Below are positions 1-9,200 of a stretch of DNA of 64,000 bases, in pieces. The position numbers were made by a program, and so were the translations under genes. This stretch comes from CAWANP01 sp963783445 (GTDB lineage: Bacteria; Chloroflexota; Anaerolineae; JAAYZQ01), in contig CAWANP010000003.1 of NCBI GenBank assembly GCA_963783445.1, positions 186,001 to 250,000 of the forward strand. The letters are read 5' to 3'. Numbering within the stretch: position 1 is the stretch's first letter; each line of letters starts with the position of its first letter. The notes under the pieces were generated by a model. The model was given only the letters and a program-made list of their open reading frames with translations, did not search any database and was not told the DNA's origin.

Positions 1-942
1 AATACGGCTTTGATCTGCTCACCGATCTGGAAGAACTGCAGCGCACGCGTGACGGCCTGAGGGGCAAGGGCATCAAGGGCGCCACCGGGACCTCGGCCTC
101 ATACGTACAACTCCTGGCTTCACCGCCAGCCACGGGGGCCACTGGATCTTCGGGGTCGCCTGACGCTGGTGAAATGGGGCGCGCCCGCGATCTGGAAGCC
201 AAGGTCATGGCCAAGTTGGGGCTCGAAGCCTTCCCCGTGGCCACGCAGACCTATCCCCGGAAGCAGGACTGGCTGGTGCTCAACGCCCTGGCCGGGCTGG
301 CTGGTTCGCTGTACAAATTCGCCTTCGACCTGCGAATCCTGCAGGCCCAGCCCTTTGGCGAATGGAACGAGCCTTTTGGCAGCCGCCAGGTGGGTTCTTC
401 GGCCATGCCCTTCAAGCGAAATCCCATCCGCGCCGAGAACATGGACAGCCTGGCCCGGCTGGTGGCGGCCCTGCCGCGGGTGGCGTGGGACAATGCCGCG
501 CATTCCCTCCTGGAGCGCACCCTGGACGACTCGGGCAAACCGGCGGCTGATCCTGCCCCAGGCCTTCCTACTCTGCGACGAACTGCTGCTGCGGGCCAAC
601 GGCATCCTGCAGGGGCTGGTTGTCCGGGAAGAGGGGGTGGCCCGCAACCTGGCGCTCTATGGTACCTTTGCCGCCACGGAGCGCCTGTTGATGGAACTGG
701 TCAAGGCCGGCGCCGACCGCCAGGAGATGCACGAACTGATCCGGCGGCACAGCATGGCCACCTGGGACGCGGTCCAGCAGGACGAGCCCAATCCCCTGGC
801 CGGCCTGCTGGCCGGTGACCCGGAGGTAGTGGCTTTCCTGCCGGCTGAAGAGGTCCTGGGATTGCTGGATGCCAGGGACTATGTGGGGGATGCGCCCCAG
901 CGGGCACGGGAACTGGCGGCGTTGATCGTCGAAGCAGGATAG
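1..942 (+). CDS. purB: adenylosuccinate lyase, 5' partial, one frameshift
   Basis: This is the C-terminal part of adenylosuccinate lyase, a fumarase/aspartase-superfamily enzyme of purine synthesis. It makes AMP from adenylosuccinate and AICAR from SAICAR. The gene enters from the left edge, reading from base 3. It shows the family signature SSAMPFKRNP near bases 390-425, preceded by GTSASY, the catalytic-loop region. Reading in frame 3 breaks near bases 525-540, where one extra base lies in a G/A run, and continues in frame 1 with NRRLILPQAFLLCDE to the stop at 940-942. Both halves match the family without loss, so the break looks like a sequence error rather than decay. The segment between bases 112 and 170 is unusually Gly/Ser/Pro rich and may hide a compensated pair of indels. 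Confidence 0.85.
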
Positions 943-966
943 AGCTGGGAAGGCTGGGGGATTCCG

Positions 967-1043
967 GCACCGCCGTAAACAGGCGGTGCTGGGAAGATTT
1001 CTGTCGATTTCAATTCCTAGCACCGGCTCTTTCAGGCCGGTGC
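967..1043. terminator. two hairpins downstream of purB
   Basis: Two perfect hairpins follow the purB stop: GCACCGCC/GGCGGTGC (967-974 and 982-989) and GCACCGGC/GCCGGTGC (1020-1027 and 1036-1043). Neither has a T tract, so they may be non-canonical terminators or small repeats. Their arms share the GCACCG start. From 1044 to 1435 I see no gene, RNA or clear promoter. Confidence 0.35.
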
Positions 1044-1435
1044 GCTACACCGAGATCATTAGAGACTTGGCGAGAGAGCCAGTTAGCATCCCGGAGGCAA
1101 TCCCTGATGAGAACCTACACACTTGAGTATATGTCAGGAGCCAAGCATGGACCATAGCACCGCTCTACAACAAGGGCGACACTCGGAACAGGTATTATGG
1201 TATGGTATCGACCTACCGCTAGGCATGGGCAAAGGATCCATCGCGGGGCCGTTTTGTACACTGATCGAGCCTGAATGAGACAGCGGGGATACTCTCAGAA
1301 CCACGCTTCTACTCGGCTTTGAGGTCACCTGGAGTCTGCAAGGCCATCACGAGTGAAGGAACACAGAGATGTCAGGTACAGCTACATCGCGGACTGCCCG
1401 ATATCTACCAGGGCTCGCCAGTACCCGGAAGGTTA

Positions 1436-3235
1436 CTATCTGAGGATCAACGGCAAGAATGATGCTTCCGGATTCACCTGGACCGTGACCGAGGCTGTCC
1501 TGGTCCCGTCGGCATCGACCAGGTTGACGCTATTCCGCAGGGTCCTGCCGTCGCTGACGGCGATGGTAACCACATAGCTGATGGTGACCGTCTGGCCCGC
1601 TGGCGGCGTGTCGCTCCACGTCAGGCGATGTTGGGCGTTGTTGTAGGTCGGCACGACCCTCGTGCCTTCCAGTACAAAGCTATCTGGCGAGCTGACGCCG
1701 GCGGCCAAGGTGTCTGTGAGGGTTAGGGCCTTGCCTGTGCCGACGAAACGAACGGTATAGGTGATGGGGTCGCCTTGCCTCCCTGCCATTGGCGACGCGG
1801 TATTCATGAGGGAATGGCCCCAGGTGACGATCAGGGTGGGACGGTCCTTCTGTCCAACTTTTTCAAAGTCGGAAGTACGAAAGTATTTCCCACCGTGCAA
1901 TGCCGAGTCGGCTTCGTAGAGTGCCAGACGCACAGGCTGTCCAGCAGCGTAGGCCTCCGCAACCGCCCGGCTGACATCCCACTGGCGAGACGCGCCCGCC
2001 GGTGGAGGGGGATCCTCAAGGGGGGCAACCCAGGTAGCGGCCACGTTCTCCAGCGCCAATGGCGCATTATTCCAAGTCAACGTGCTTTCGTTCCAGTCTT
2101 CACCTACGGTGAGTACCTGGATGAGCGAAGGTTGCGGCCCGGGATCCCACCCTTGGCCTGCATTGCCAAACTGATGCAAGACCAGAGTGGCTGAGATGAT
2201 TGTTGCTCCACTGGGGATGGCCTGCAGAGGGAATGTGACATAGTATTTGGAGAAGCAGGGCCAGTCAGCCACGTCGCCCACGTTCTGGATGTTGAGCCAT
2301 TGCCTGCCGGTGTAGTTGAGATTGCCCCAAGTGGGAAAAAAGTCGGGGGATGTGGCTGCTCCACAGTTGGTGCTGCCGCCCACATCGGCATCCGCGACCG
2401 TCGCCCCATTCAGCCCATGCCGGATCATGACCGTGCCGCCGGGAGTCGCCGGTGGCGGATTGTAGGTTGGCATACCAAAGATTAGTTGGCCCCAGGTGAT
2501 TGGCTGTGACGGCACAAGAGTCGGGGGCCACGTCTGGTCAGGCAACGGAGGGCTGCCGCCATCGTCCCGGTCGTGCAGGACCAGGCCCATGCCCCAGGCC
2601 GTGCCCGGCGGCGGTGGTTCACTCACTCCCAACTCTGAAAATGGAATGGCATAGCGCAGGCTCCAGCCCCGGTCGTCGCCGTTGTTGTTGGGTTCGTCGC
2701 CCCGGTAGCCGGTCCGGGTGACAAAGGGTACCGAGGCCGCTGACCAACCGCTGCCATTGCCCTGGAAGGCAGCCTGGTAGGGAGCGCGATCCTCCCACCA
2801 GGTGAGTTGGGCATCGAAACGATAACTGTGGATATCGGGCACGCTTGCCGTGTCTCCGCCGGTGTTGATATACAGAGTCGCCGAATCCCAGGCGGTCAGA
2901 TCTCCAGGCGAAGCGGAGGGATCGTACCACAGGCGACGATCCATGACGGATAGCCGTACCTCAAGATACTCCTGGCGATAGCCGACACGCACGTCAACCG
3001 AGTTGGTGGCAGTGGTGACCTGGCCAAACCAAAAGACCGCCATCTCGGCGGTTCTTATGGCGCCATCAAAGTAGGGGGCATTGACCCTGGGCTTGGAAGG
3101 GAACCGGTATAGAGCACCAGAGTCCGGCTCAACAGGGGCAGCAAGCGGCGCTGCTTCCTTGGCCTGAGCCGGCCAACTGCTCGCCAGGAGCAGCAAACTA
3201 ACCAGAATCACAAGCTTTCTTGGCAACAAAGGCAT
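1436..3235 (-). CDS. secreted DNRLRE/DUF11 repeat protein
   Basis: A 599-residue exported protein of unknown role. Residues 1-25 form a signal peptide with a hydrophobic VILVSLLLLASS core cut after an A-x-A site. Residues of about 45-265 resemble a DOMON/CBM9-like carbohydrate or heme-binding sandwich. About 270-480 is a DNRLRE-type module, with typical LNGAT, ISATLVL and NESTLTWNNAP elements. About 485-585 is a DUF11 beta-sandwich repeat (ITYTVRF, LTLTDTL). The protein ends in FLPLILR. It stands alone, with its own consensus promoter at 3256-3284 and an AGGAGA ribosome site just before ATG. An extracellular binding or surface role is the most that can be inferred. Confidence 0.8.
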   Translation of the reverse strand: MPLLPRKLVILVSLLLLASSWPAQAKEAAPLAAPVEPDSGALYRFPSKPRVNAPYFDGAIRTAEMAVFWFGQVTTATNSVDVRVGYRQEYLEVRLSVMDRRLWYDPSASPGDLTAWDSATLYINTGGDTASVPDIHSYRFDAQLTWWEDRAPYQAAFQGNGSGWSAASVPFVTRTGYRGDEPNNNGDDRGWSLRYAIPFSELGVSEPPPPGTAWGMGLVLHDRDDGGSPPLPDQTWPPTLVPSQPITWGQLIFGMPTYNPPPATPGGTVMIRHGLNGATVADADVGGSTNCGAATSPDFFPTWGNLNYTGRQWLNIQNVGDVADWPCFSKYYVTFPLQAIPSGATIISATLVLHQFGNAGQGWDPGPQPSLIQVLTVGEDWNESTLTWNNAPLALENVAATWVAPLEDPPPPAGASRQWDVSRAVAEAYAAGQPVRLALYEADSALHGGKYFRTSDFEKVGQKDRPTLIVTWGHSLMNTASPMAGRQGDPITYTVRFVGTGKALTLTDTLAAGVSSPDSFVLEGTRVVPTYNNAQHRLTWSDTPPAGQTVTISYVVTIAVSDGRTLRNSVNLVDADGTRTASVTVQVNPEASFLPLILR

Positions 3236-3255
3236 ATCGTTATCTCCTGGCGCCG

Positions 3256-3284
3256 AGTATACGCATCACTTGCCCTTGTGTCAA
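3256..3284 (-). promoter_or_regulatory. sigma70-type promoter of the secreted protein gene
   Basis: On the minus strand the sequence reads TTGACA (3279-3284), a 17-bp spacer, then TATACT (3256-3261). It lies about 20 bp upstream of the 3235 start codon, giving a very short leader. Confidence 0.75.
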
Positions 3285-3442
3285 AAAAAGGGGAAACGAT
3301 GCATGGAGGCTCAAGTCGGAATGGGATGAGTTCGTTGCCGGGGTAACGTTGTCCACTTTCCCTTGAAGCTATCCAGATTGGGGAGATACAAAAGGGAACG
3401 TGTGGGCCACGTTCCCTTTGCACATTGCGGATCTATATCCAG

Positions 3443-3514
3443 TACCCCCGGGGCGACTCGAACGCCCGCGCACGGCTCCGGAGGCCGCCGCTCTATCCGC
3501 TGAGCTACGGGGGC
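3443..3514 (-). tRNA. tRNA-Arg (anticodon CCG)
   Basis: A 72-nt cloverleaf folds on the minus strand. It has a 7-bp acceptor stem (GCCCCCG/CGGGGGT, first pair G-U), D stem GCTC/GAGC, anticodon stem GCGGC/GCCGT with loop CTCCGGA (anticodon CCG, reading CGG), a 4-nt variable loop, T arm GGGCG-TTCGAGT-CGCCC and discriminator A. CCA is not encoded. The call is a hand fold, but all arms are present. Confidence 0.93.
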
Positions 3515-3637
3515 AGGTTGGGGGTATTCTAGCACAAGGTTGCGGGGTTGGCAAGATGGGGGATGGAGGATGGAGATTGGGTGATTGGTACTGCATGTAC
3601 GTGCTGGTATTGCGTGTTACGTGTTGGTTGACGGGAG

Positions 3638-5218
3638 TTAGGCAGAAGCTGGGGTTGCTGCTGGGTCGCTGTCATCGTCTCTGGCTGCCGGCTTCCAGTC
3701 ATCCGGCAGGCGGCCATAGATGGCCGTCAGTTGCAGCAGCCTGTCCGCCACCTCGCGGGTCAGGGCGCCGGGCTGCAGGCGCCAGCACCAGTTGGGCGGG
3801 CCGACGGTGCTGGGGGTGTTCATCGCGTTCTCGTGGCCCAGGCTGAGCAGGTCCTGGACGGTGGTCATGGCCGTGTTGGCCACCGAGGCCCAGGCCAGGC
3901 GGATCAGGTCCCAGGCGATGTCAGCGCCATCGCTGCCCAGGTACTTGCGGGCATAGTCCCGCTCCTCCTGCGGTGGAGGTGGCCTCGTACCAGCCCACGG
4001 CCGTATCGTTGTCGTGGGTGCCGGTGTAGGCCACCCAGTCGCGGGTATAGTTGTGGGGCAGGAAGGGGTCGGCCGGGCCGCCGCCGAAGGCAAACTGGAC
4101 CACCTTCATGCCGGGGTAGCCAAACTCTTCCTGCAGGGCGTCCACGCCGGCCCGCGATTCGGCGTCAAAGTCGCCCAGGTCCTCGGCAATGATGGCCACC
4201 TCGCCCAGGGCGCCGGTGACAGCGTGGAAGAGATCGGCGCCAGGGCCGTAGCAGCCAGCGCCCCTTGACGGCGGTCTTTTCCCCGGCCGGCACCTCCCAG
4301 TAGTTGTAGAAGCCCCGAAAGTGGTCGATGCGCACCACGTCGGCCTGGGTGAAGGCCATGCGGAAGCGGTCGATCCACCAGCCATAGCCCTCCTCGGCCA
4401 TCAGGTCCCAGCGGTAGAGGGGATGGCCCCACAGCTGTCCCGTCTCGCTGAAATAGTCGGGCGGCACGCCAGACTGGACCGTCGGCTTCAGGTCCTCGTC
4501 AAAGTGAAACAGGTGGGGCTTGGCCCAGACGTCGGCGCTGTCCAGGGCGACAAAGATGGGGATGTCGCCGATGATGCGCATGCCCCGCTCGTTGGCATAG
4601 CGTTTTGAGGGCCAGCCACTGCTCAAAGAACTGCCACTGGCGGTACTTTTGGCTCCTCGATCTCGCCGGCCAGCGACTGCGCGCGCCTGGGCCAGCGGCC
4701 TCGGGCTGGCGGGTGGCCAATCCCGGCTCCCATTCCTCCCAGGGGCGCAGGTCGTGGGCCTCTTTCAGGGCCATGAACAGGGCGAAATCATCCAGCCAGG
4801 CGGCCTGCTCCTGGCAGAAGCGGGCAAAGGCTGCGCGTTGGTCCGGCGGGCGCCTGGGTGCGGAAGTTGGCAAAGGCCCGGTTCGAGCAGGCGGGTCTTG
4901 TGATAGATGACCGGTCCAAAATCGACCTTGTCATCCGGGAAGAAGGGAGGTCCTCCAGGTCAGCCTGCGACAGGTGGCCGGCCTCCAGCAGCTTCTGCGG
5001 GCTGATGAGCATCGGGTTGCCGGCAAAGGCGGACAGGCCCTGGTAGGGCGAATCGCCGTAGCCGGTGGGGCTGAGGGGCAGGACCTGCCAGTAGGACTGG
5101 CCCGCGGAGGCCAGAAAATCTACAAATCGTAGGCTGCGTCGCCCAGGTCGCCGATGCCAAACCGGCCGGGGAGCGATGTGGGATGCAACAGGATGCCGCT
5201 GCGGCGCGGGAATCGCAT
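3638..5218 (-). CDS. malQ: 4-alpha-glucanotransferase, multiply frameshifted
   Basis: Amylomaltase of glycoside hydrolase family 77, which transfers alpha-1,4-glucan segments in maltodextrin and glycogen metabolism in the cytoplasm. From the ATG at 5216-5218 the product begins MRFPRRSGILLHPTSLPG and reads GIGDLG, followed by SYWQVLPLSPTGYGDSPYQ, all typical of the family start. Later blocks read ADVWAKPHLF, VRIDHFRGF (with the nucleophile Asp), AEDLG (acid/base Glu) and YTGTHDNDT. The total span of about 527 codons fits the family. The reading frame changes at least five times, yet every domain is present in order with catalytic residues intact. That favours sequence errors over a decayed gene. 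On the minus strand a TATAAT-like -10 (5304-5309) lies about 90 bp upstream of the start. Confidence 0.85.
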
Positions 5219-5468
5219 GTGTTGGACCTCCGGGTGGTGCGTGTTTCGTGTTGCAGGCCGAGCGGACTCGGCTTGCGTGTTGCGTGTCACGTGCCGTGGG
5301 GTTATTATAGCAGAGTTTGGCGGCTAGTGCACGTTTTGGGGTGGCTGTTCTCGCACGGCTAATAGAGACATGTGAGGCTGAGTACCGTCCAATTACGGGG
5401 GTCCAGATCCTCAAGATCTGCTTTGCGGCCTTTGCGTTGTGGGTTCTGGTGGCACCCGGAGGCGGAGA

Positions 5469-6246
5469 TCAGGGATTGATGGAGCGTACCGGGCCGTCGC
5501 GGCAGACGAGCCAGCCTTTATGGCTGCAGGAGCCGCACACCCCAAAGCCACAGCGCATGTAGCGCTCGTAGCTCAGTTGGGCGGGCAGGCCGTGGTCGCG
5601 GGCCAGGGTCTCCACTGCCTCCAGCATGGATTCCGGCCCGCAGGCGTAGATGGCCTGGCAGCCGTTGTGTGCCAGCAGGCGCTCGGCCGCCTCGCTGGCC
5701 AGGCCCTGCTGGCCCAGCGAACCATCGTCGGTGGTGATGATCACGCGCGCGCCCAGGGCGGCGGTACGGCGGGCAAAGACGACGCCTGATGCGGTCCGCG
5801 CACCGATGATGGCGGTCACCTCCAAACCGGCAGATCTGGCGCGTTCGGCGAGAAAGTGGAGGGGGGCGACGCCATAGCCGCCGGCGACCAGGAGAATACG
5901 GGATCCTTCGGCTGGTCCCTCGGGGTCTCGGGATGAACTCAGGACAGGTTGGGTACCAAGGGTAAAGGGCTGGCCCAGGGGGCCGCGGAGCCAGAGACGG
6001 CCGCCCACACTCAGGGAAAAGACGTCCTCGGTAAAAGGTCCGACGCGGGCGATGGTCAGGGTGACAGGGTCGGCGCGGACCAGGCTAAAGGGTTTCTCGT
6101 CGATGCCGGGCAGCCAGGCCATGACAAACTGGCCCGGTTCGGCATCCAGATGCTGGTCGAACACAAAGGTCCGTATCGCGTCGCTCTCGTCGGTGATGCT
6201 CACGATACGGGCTGCTCGCGGGGAGACTCGTCTTGCTGCGTGTCAT
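5469..6246 (-). CDS. pyrK: dihydroorotate dehydrogenase electron-transfer subunit
   Basis: FAD and [2Fe-2S] subunit that links the class 1B dihydroorotate dehydrogenase PyrD to NAD. A ferredoxin-reductase-like FAD domain (KPFSLVRADP) is followed by an NAD domain (LVAGGYGVAPL) and the C-terminal cluster motif C-x4-C-x2-C ending in C (RCGFGVCGSC, then VCRDG). The clear reading starts at a GTG at 6201-6203, but the family N terminus extends further. The ATG at 6244-6246 overlaps the pyrD stop as ATGA and gives the expected leader residues if one indel near 6205 is allowed. About 245-259 residues, co-transcribed with pyrD. Confidence 0.85.
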
Positions 6247-7183
6247 CGGTGCGCCACCCCCCGATAGGTCCTGCACATGCTGGCAGCCCAGCTCGGCCAG
6301 AGAGCGATTCGATTTCTTCGTCGATCCGGCCAAAGGCCTCGAGGCCCATCTCCGTACACGGCTGAACCGAGGCCCACCGCCGTGGCCCCGGCCATGATCA
6401 TCTCCACGGCGTCACGACCGCTGGCGACGCCGCCCATACCCAGGATGGGGATCCTACGGCCCGGTAGATCTCGTACACGCAGCGCAGGGCCAGGGGCCGG
6501 ATGGCCGGCCCGGACAGGCCGCCGGTACGGTTGGCCAGGACCGGCCGCCGGGCGTGCACATCGATGACCATGCCGGTCAAGGTATTGATGGCGCTGATGC
6601 CGTCGGCCCCGGCGGCTTCCACGGCCCGGGCGATGGCCGCGATATCGGTGACGTTGGGCGAGAGCTTGACCAGGACAGGCACCCGGCCGGCGACGGCTTG
6701 CTTGACCGCCGCGGTGACCTCCGCGGCCGCGGTCGCGCTGGCGGCAAAGGGGATGCCAAATTCGTCGTGGACGTTGGGGCAAGAGATGTTGACTTCGACC
6801 AGGTCCGGCGCCGCCTCCATGACGCGGGCGGCTACCCGAGCATAGCTCTCCACGGTGTCGCCAAAGATGCTGGCGATCAGCGCCGCACCCTGGGGGCGAA
6901 GCAGCGCCTTGGCCCTCCGCAGTTCCTTGACCTCGGACTCGATGCCGGGATTGGCCAGGCCCACGGCGTTGATCAGTCCTGCCTCCCAGGCCAGGACCGT
7001 GGGATTGGGATGCCCGGCGCGGGGCTCCAGGCTGCAGGACTTGGCCGTGACGGCTCCAGCGCCGGCTCCGGCCACACGGGCCAGCGACTCCGCATCGCTG
7101 CCCAGGATACCGCTGGCCAGAACCAGGGGATTGGACAGTTCTATACCGCACAGACTCACCTTCAAACAGGCATCATGTGTCAT
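6243..7183 (-). CDS. pyrD: dihydroorotate dehydrogenase B catalytic subunit, frameshifted
   Basis: Class 1B enzyme oxidising dihydroorotate to orotate in pyrimidine synthesis. It is an FMN TIM barrel paired with PyrK. Visible motifs are NPLVLASGILG, the substrate-loop region VEVNISCPNVHDEFG with the catalytic Cys, VLVKLSPNVTD, INTLTGM and the FMN-phosphate block IPILGMGGVASGRDAVE. The frame shifts near 6450, between VYEIYR and IPILGMGG, and again near 6260 in a C run. The two shifts do not delete any conserved block. pyrD precedes pyrK, with ATGA overlap, and has its own promoter (7366-7394) and a leader terminator (7257-7297). About 313 residues, the normal family length. Confidence 0.88.
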
Positions 7184-7256
7184 ACTTGGAACTCTGTCTC
7201 CGCTCTCACAACCCGTCCAAAGCCAGGAGCGACCCGGATCCGGCCATCGTCACAAG

Positions 7257-7297
7257 AAAAAAGGGCACCTATTGGGATAGTATCCCAAACGGTGCCC
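7257..7297 (-). terminator. leader terminator (attenuator) upstream of pyrD
   Basis: On the minus strand a hairpin with outer arms GGGCACC/GGTGCCC and inner arms TTGGGAT/ATCCCAA around a 3-nt loop is followed by TTTTTT (7262-7257). It lies between the pyrD promoter and the start codon, about 75 nt before ATG. That is the position of a transcription attenuator rather than an end-of-gene terminator. I see no PyrR-binding loop of the usual consensus. Confidence 0.8.
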
Positions 7298-7365
7298 GGT
7301 TCCTTTGGTTGGTTGCATCTCGTGTTGCGTACGCACGCTCCTCCACCCGGAAGAAAAGCTGCGGC

Positions 7366-7394
7366 ATTATACCACAGAGGCGGCATGGGGCCAA
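7366..7394 (-). promoter_or_regulatory. pyrD-pyrK promoter
   Basis: On the minus strand TTGGCC (7389-7394), a 17-bp spacer and a perfect TATAAT (7366-7371). The expected transcript start near 7359 gives a leader of about 176 nt that contains the attenuator hairpin. Confidence 0.75.
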
Positions 7395-7482
7395 ATCGAG
7401 CTATTCAGGTCACGTGCACCCGCTTTCTCATCCAAGCCCTCGAAGCTTTTTTTGCCAGCATACGAAGGCAGCCTCCTTGATT

Positions 7483-7511
7483 TTGACAGGCAGCGGCAAC
7501 TGCCATATGAT
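7483..7511 (+). promoter_or_regulatory. promoter of the first UPF0261 gene
   Basis: TTGACA (7483-7488), 17-bp spacer, TATGAT (7506-7511), followed by a leader of about 27 nt before the ATG at 7545. The spacer and -10 contain short GCCA/TGGC inverted repeats. Confidence 0.7.
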
Positions 7512-7544
7512 GGCCTTTGAAGATCACGCTCAGGGGAGCCGAGC

Positions 7545-8762
7545 ATGCCAAAGCCGATTGCCGTCATTGGTACACTGGACACCAAAGGATACGAAGTCGC
7601 CTACATCCGGGATCTGATCCAGGCACGAGGCCATCGCACTTTGATCCTTGACCCCGGGTTGCTGGGCCAGCCGGCCATCGATGCGGATTTCCCGCGGCAG
7701 GTGATCGCTCGGGCGGGAGGAGCAGAATTGGCCGGCCTGATTGCCGCCGGGGACAAGGGGCAGGCCATCCAGACCATGATCGACGGCACACGATGCGTCG
7801 TCATCCAACTCTATGCGGAGGGAAAGCTGGGCGGCGTCATCGCCGTAGGGGGCGGCCAGGGGACAGCCATCGGCACGACTGCGATGCAAGCGCTGCCCAT
7901 CGGTGTGCCCAAAGTCATGGTCTCTACCATCGCCAGTGGCCAAAATGTGTTCGAGCCCTACGTTGGCACCGCCGATGTGACGCTGATGCACTCGGTGGCG
8001 GACATCCTGGGCATCAATACCGTCACGCGAAAGATATTCACCAACGCCGCGGCAGCCGTAACCGCCATGGTCGAGGCCAGGGAAGCGGACGAAGGCAACG
8101 ACAAGACGATTCTGGGTACGACAATGCTGGGGCTGACCACCCCCTGCGTGCTGCACGCCAAGGGGATATTGGAATCTTGGGGCTATGAGTTGGTGGCCTT
8201 TCACCCCAACGGCACGGGCGGGCGCTCAATGGAGCGATTGATCAAAGAGGGCCTGATCCGGGGCGTCCTGGACATCAGTACCCAGGAACTGGCCGGGCAC
8301 GTCTGTCGAGGGTTGTTTGATGCCGGGCCCGATCGTTTGAAGGCAGCCGGGCGGCGAGGGATCCCCCAGGTGGTTGCGCCGGGCGGCACCGACTATATCG
8401 TCCTTGGCCCGCTGTCCTCACTGAGCCAGGAACAGCGCGATCGCCCCCTCATCATTCACAATCCCAATATCACACTGATTCGCACGGCCAAGGACGAGAT
8501 GACGGAGATTGGGCGTGTGATGGCTCAACGTCTGAACGAAGCCAGAGGACCGGCAGTGGTATTGATTCCGGAGGGTGGGTTCAGTTACTCGGACCGGCCA
8601 GGCCACACCTTCTACGACCCTGAGGCGAACGGGGCCCTGGTTGACGCGTTGGAAGCAGAACTGGCGCCCAAGATACGCCTGCACAAAGTAGATGCCCACA
8701 TCAATGATGAGGCCTTTGCAGAGACAGCGGCTCGCGTAATGCAGGAGTTGATGGAAACGTAG
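7545..8762 (+). CDS. UPF0261 / Tm-1-like ATP-binding protein (copy 1)
   Basis: A 405-residue member of the UPF0261 family, named after the N-terminal domain of the tomato Tm-1 protein. The biochemical function is not established. Family blocks visible are VIGTLDTKGYEVAYIRD at the N terminus, the glycine-rich GVIAVGGGQGTAIGTTAM nucleotide-binding loop (about residues 95-115), PKVMVSTIASG, a TTPCV block, and KVDAHINDEAFA near the end. It is transcribed alone from its own promoter, separated from the other two copies (23458, 26702) by the Mo-maturation genes. Intact and of normal length. It is the least divergent reference for judging the frameshift in copy 2. Confidence 0.9.
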   Translation: MPKPIAVIGTLDTKGYEVAYIRDLIQARGHRTLILDPGLLGQPAIDADFPRQVIARAGGAELAGLIAAGDKGQAIQTMIDGTRCVVIQLYAEGKLGGVIAVGGGQGTAIGTTAMQALPIGVPKVMVSTIASGQNVFEPYVGTADVTLMHSVADILGINTVTRKIFTNAAAAVTAMVEAREADEGNDKTILGTTMLGLTTPCVLHAKGILESWGYELVAFHPNGTGGRSMERLIKEGLIRGVLDISTQELAGHVCRGLFDAGPDRLKAAGRRGIPQVVAPGGTDYIVLGPLSSLSQEQRDRPLIIHNPNITLIRTAKDEMTEIGRVMAQRLNEARGPAVVLIPEGGFSYSDRPGHTFYDPEANGALVDALEAELAPKIRLHKVDAHINDEAFAETAARVMQELMET

Positions 8763-8809
8763 GTACGGTCTGACTAGCGTGGTTCCCTGGATCCATAGCC
8801 GCCAAGACA

Positions 8810-9200
8810 TCAGCGATCCAGAAGCGGCCACTCTGTCTCGCCATAGGCCGCGTGGCGAAAGGCCATCCAGGGCAACAGCGCGCATTTCATCCGCGCTGGG
8901 CGCAGGCTTGATTGGAGTTCCGCCAGGAATTCGTCTTTTCCCCACGCATCCAGCTCGTCGAGCGTGCGGCCCTCGATCGCCTCAGTCAGGATCGACGCCG
9001 CTCCCAGGCAAAGCGCGCAGCCCCGGCCGTCAAAGCGCGCTTCAACGATCCGTCCGTCTTCCACAGAGGCTTCGATGATCACCCGGTCGCCACACAGCGG
9101 GTTGTATTCTTCTGCCGCCAGATCAGGCGAAGTCCAGGCGCCCCTTGTTGCGCGGCTTGCGGTAGTGGTCGAGCAGGCGGTCGGTGTACATCTCGCTCAC
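8810..9200 (-). CDS. sufU: SufU/NifU-type Fe-S cluster scaffold, frameshifted
   Basis: Iron-sulfur scaffold of the IscU/SufU superfamily, about 130 residues. From the GTG at 9198-9200 the product starts MSEMYTDRLLDHYRKPRN, then a one-base insertion near 9128 shifts the frame. After it come NPLCGD (first cluster Cys), GCALCLGAASILTEAIEG (second) and MKCALLPWMAF (third), so all three cysteine positions are kept. The stretch up to the shift is in the same frame as xdhC upstream, with no stop between them. Downstream of xdhC it would help build Fe-S centres of the molybdenum hydroxylase. The frameshift looks like a sequence error. Confidence 0.8.

Noticed and set aside
3638..5218. malQ as a decayed pseudogene
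   Set aside because: All blocks and catalytic residues are present in order, and neighbouring conserved genes share the same type of one-base shifts.
7300..7360. PyrR-binding element in the pyrD leader
   Set aside because: No UCCNGNGAGG-type loop is visible; left open as a finding on the attenuator.
9120..9130. TGA in the sufU region as another selenocysteine codon
   Set aside because: The frame after the TGA does not continue the protein. The scaffold resumes in a different frame, so this is a one-base insertion, not Sec.
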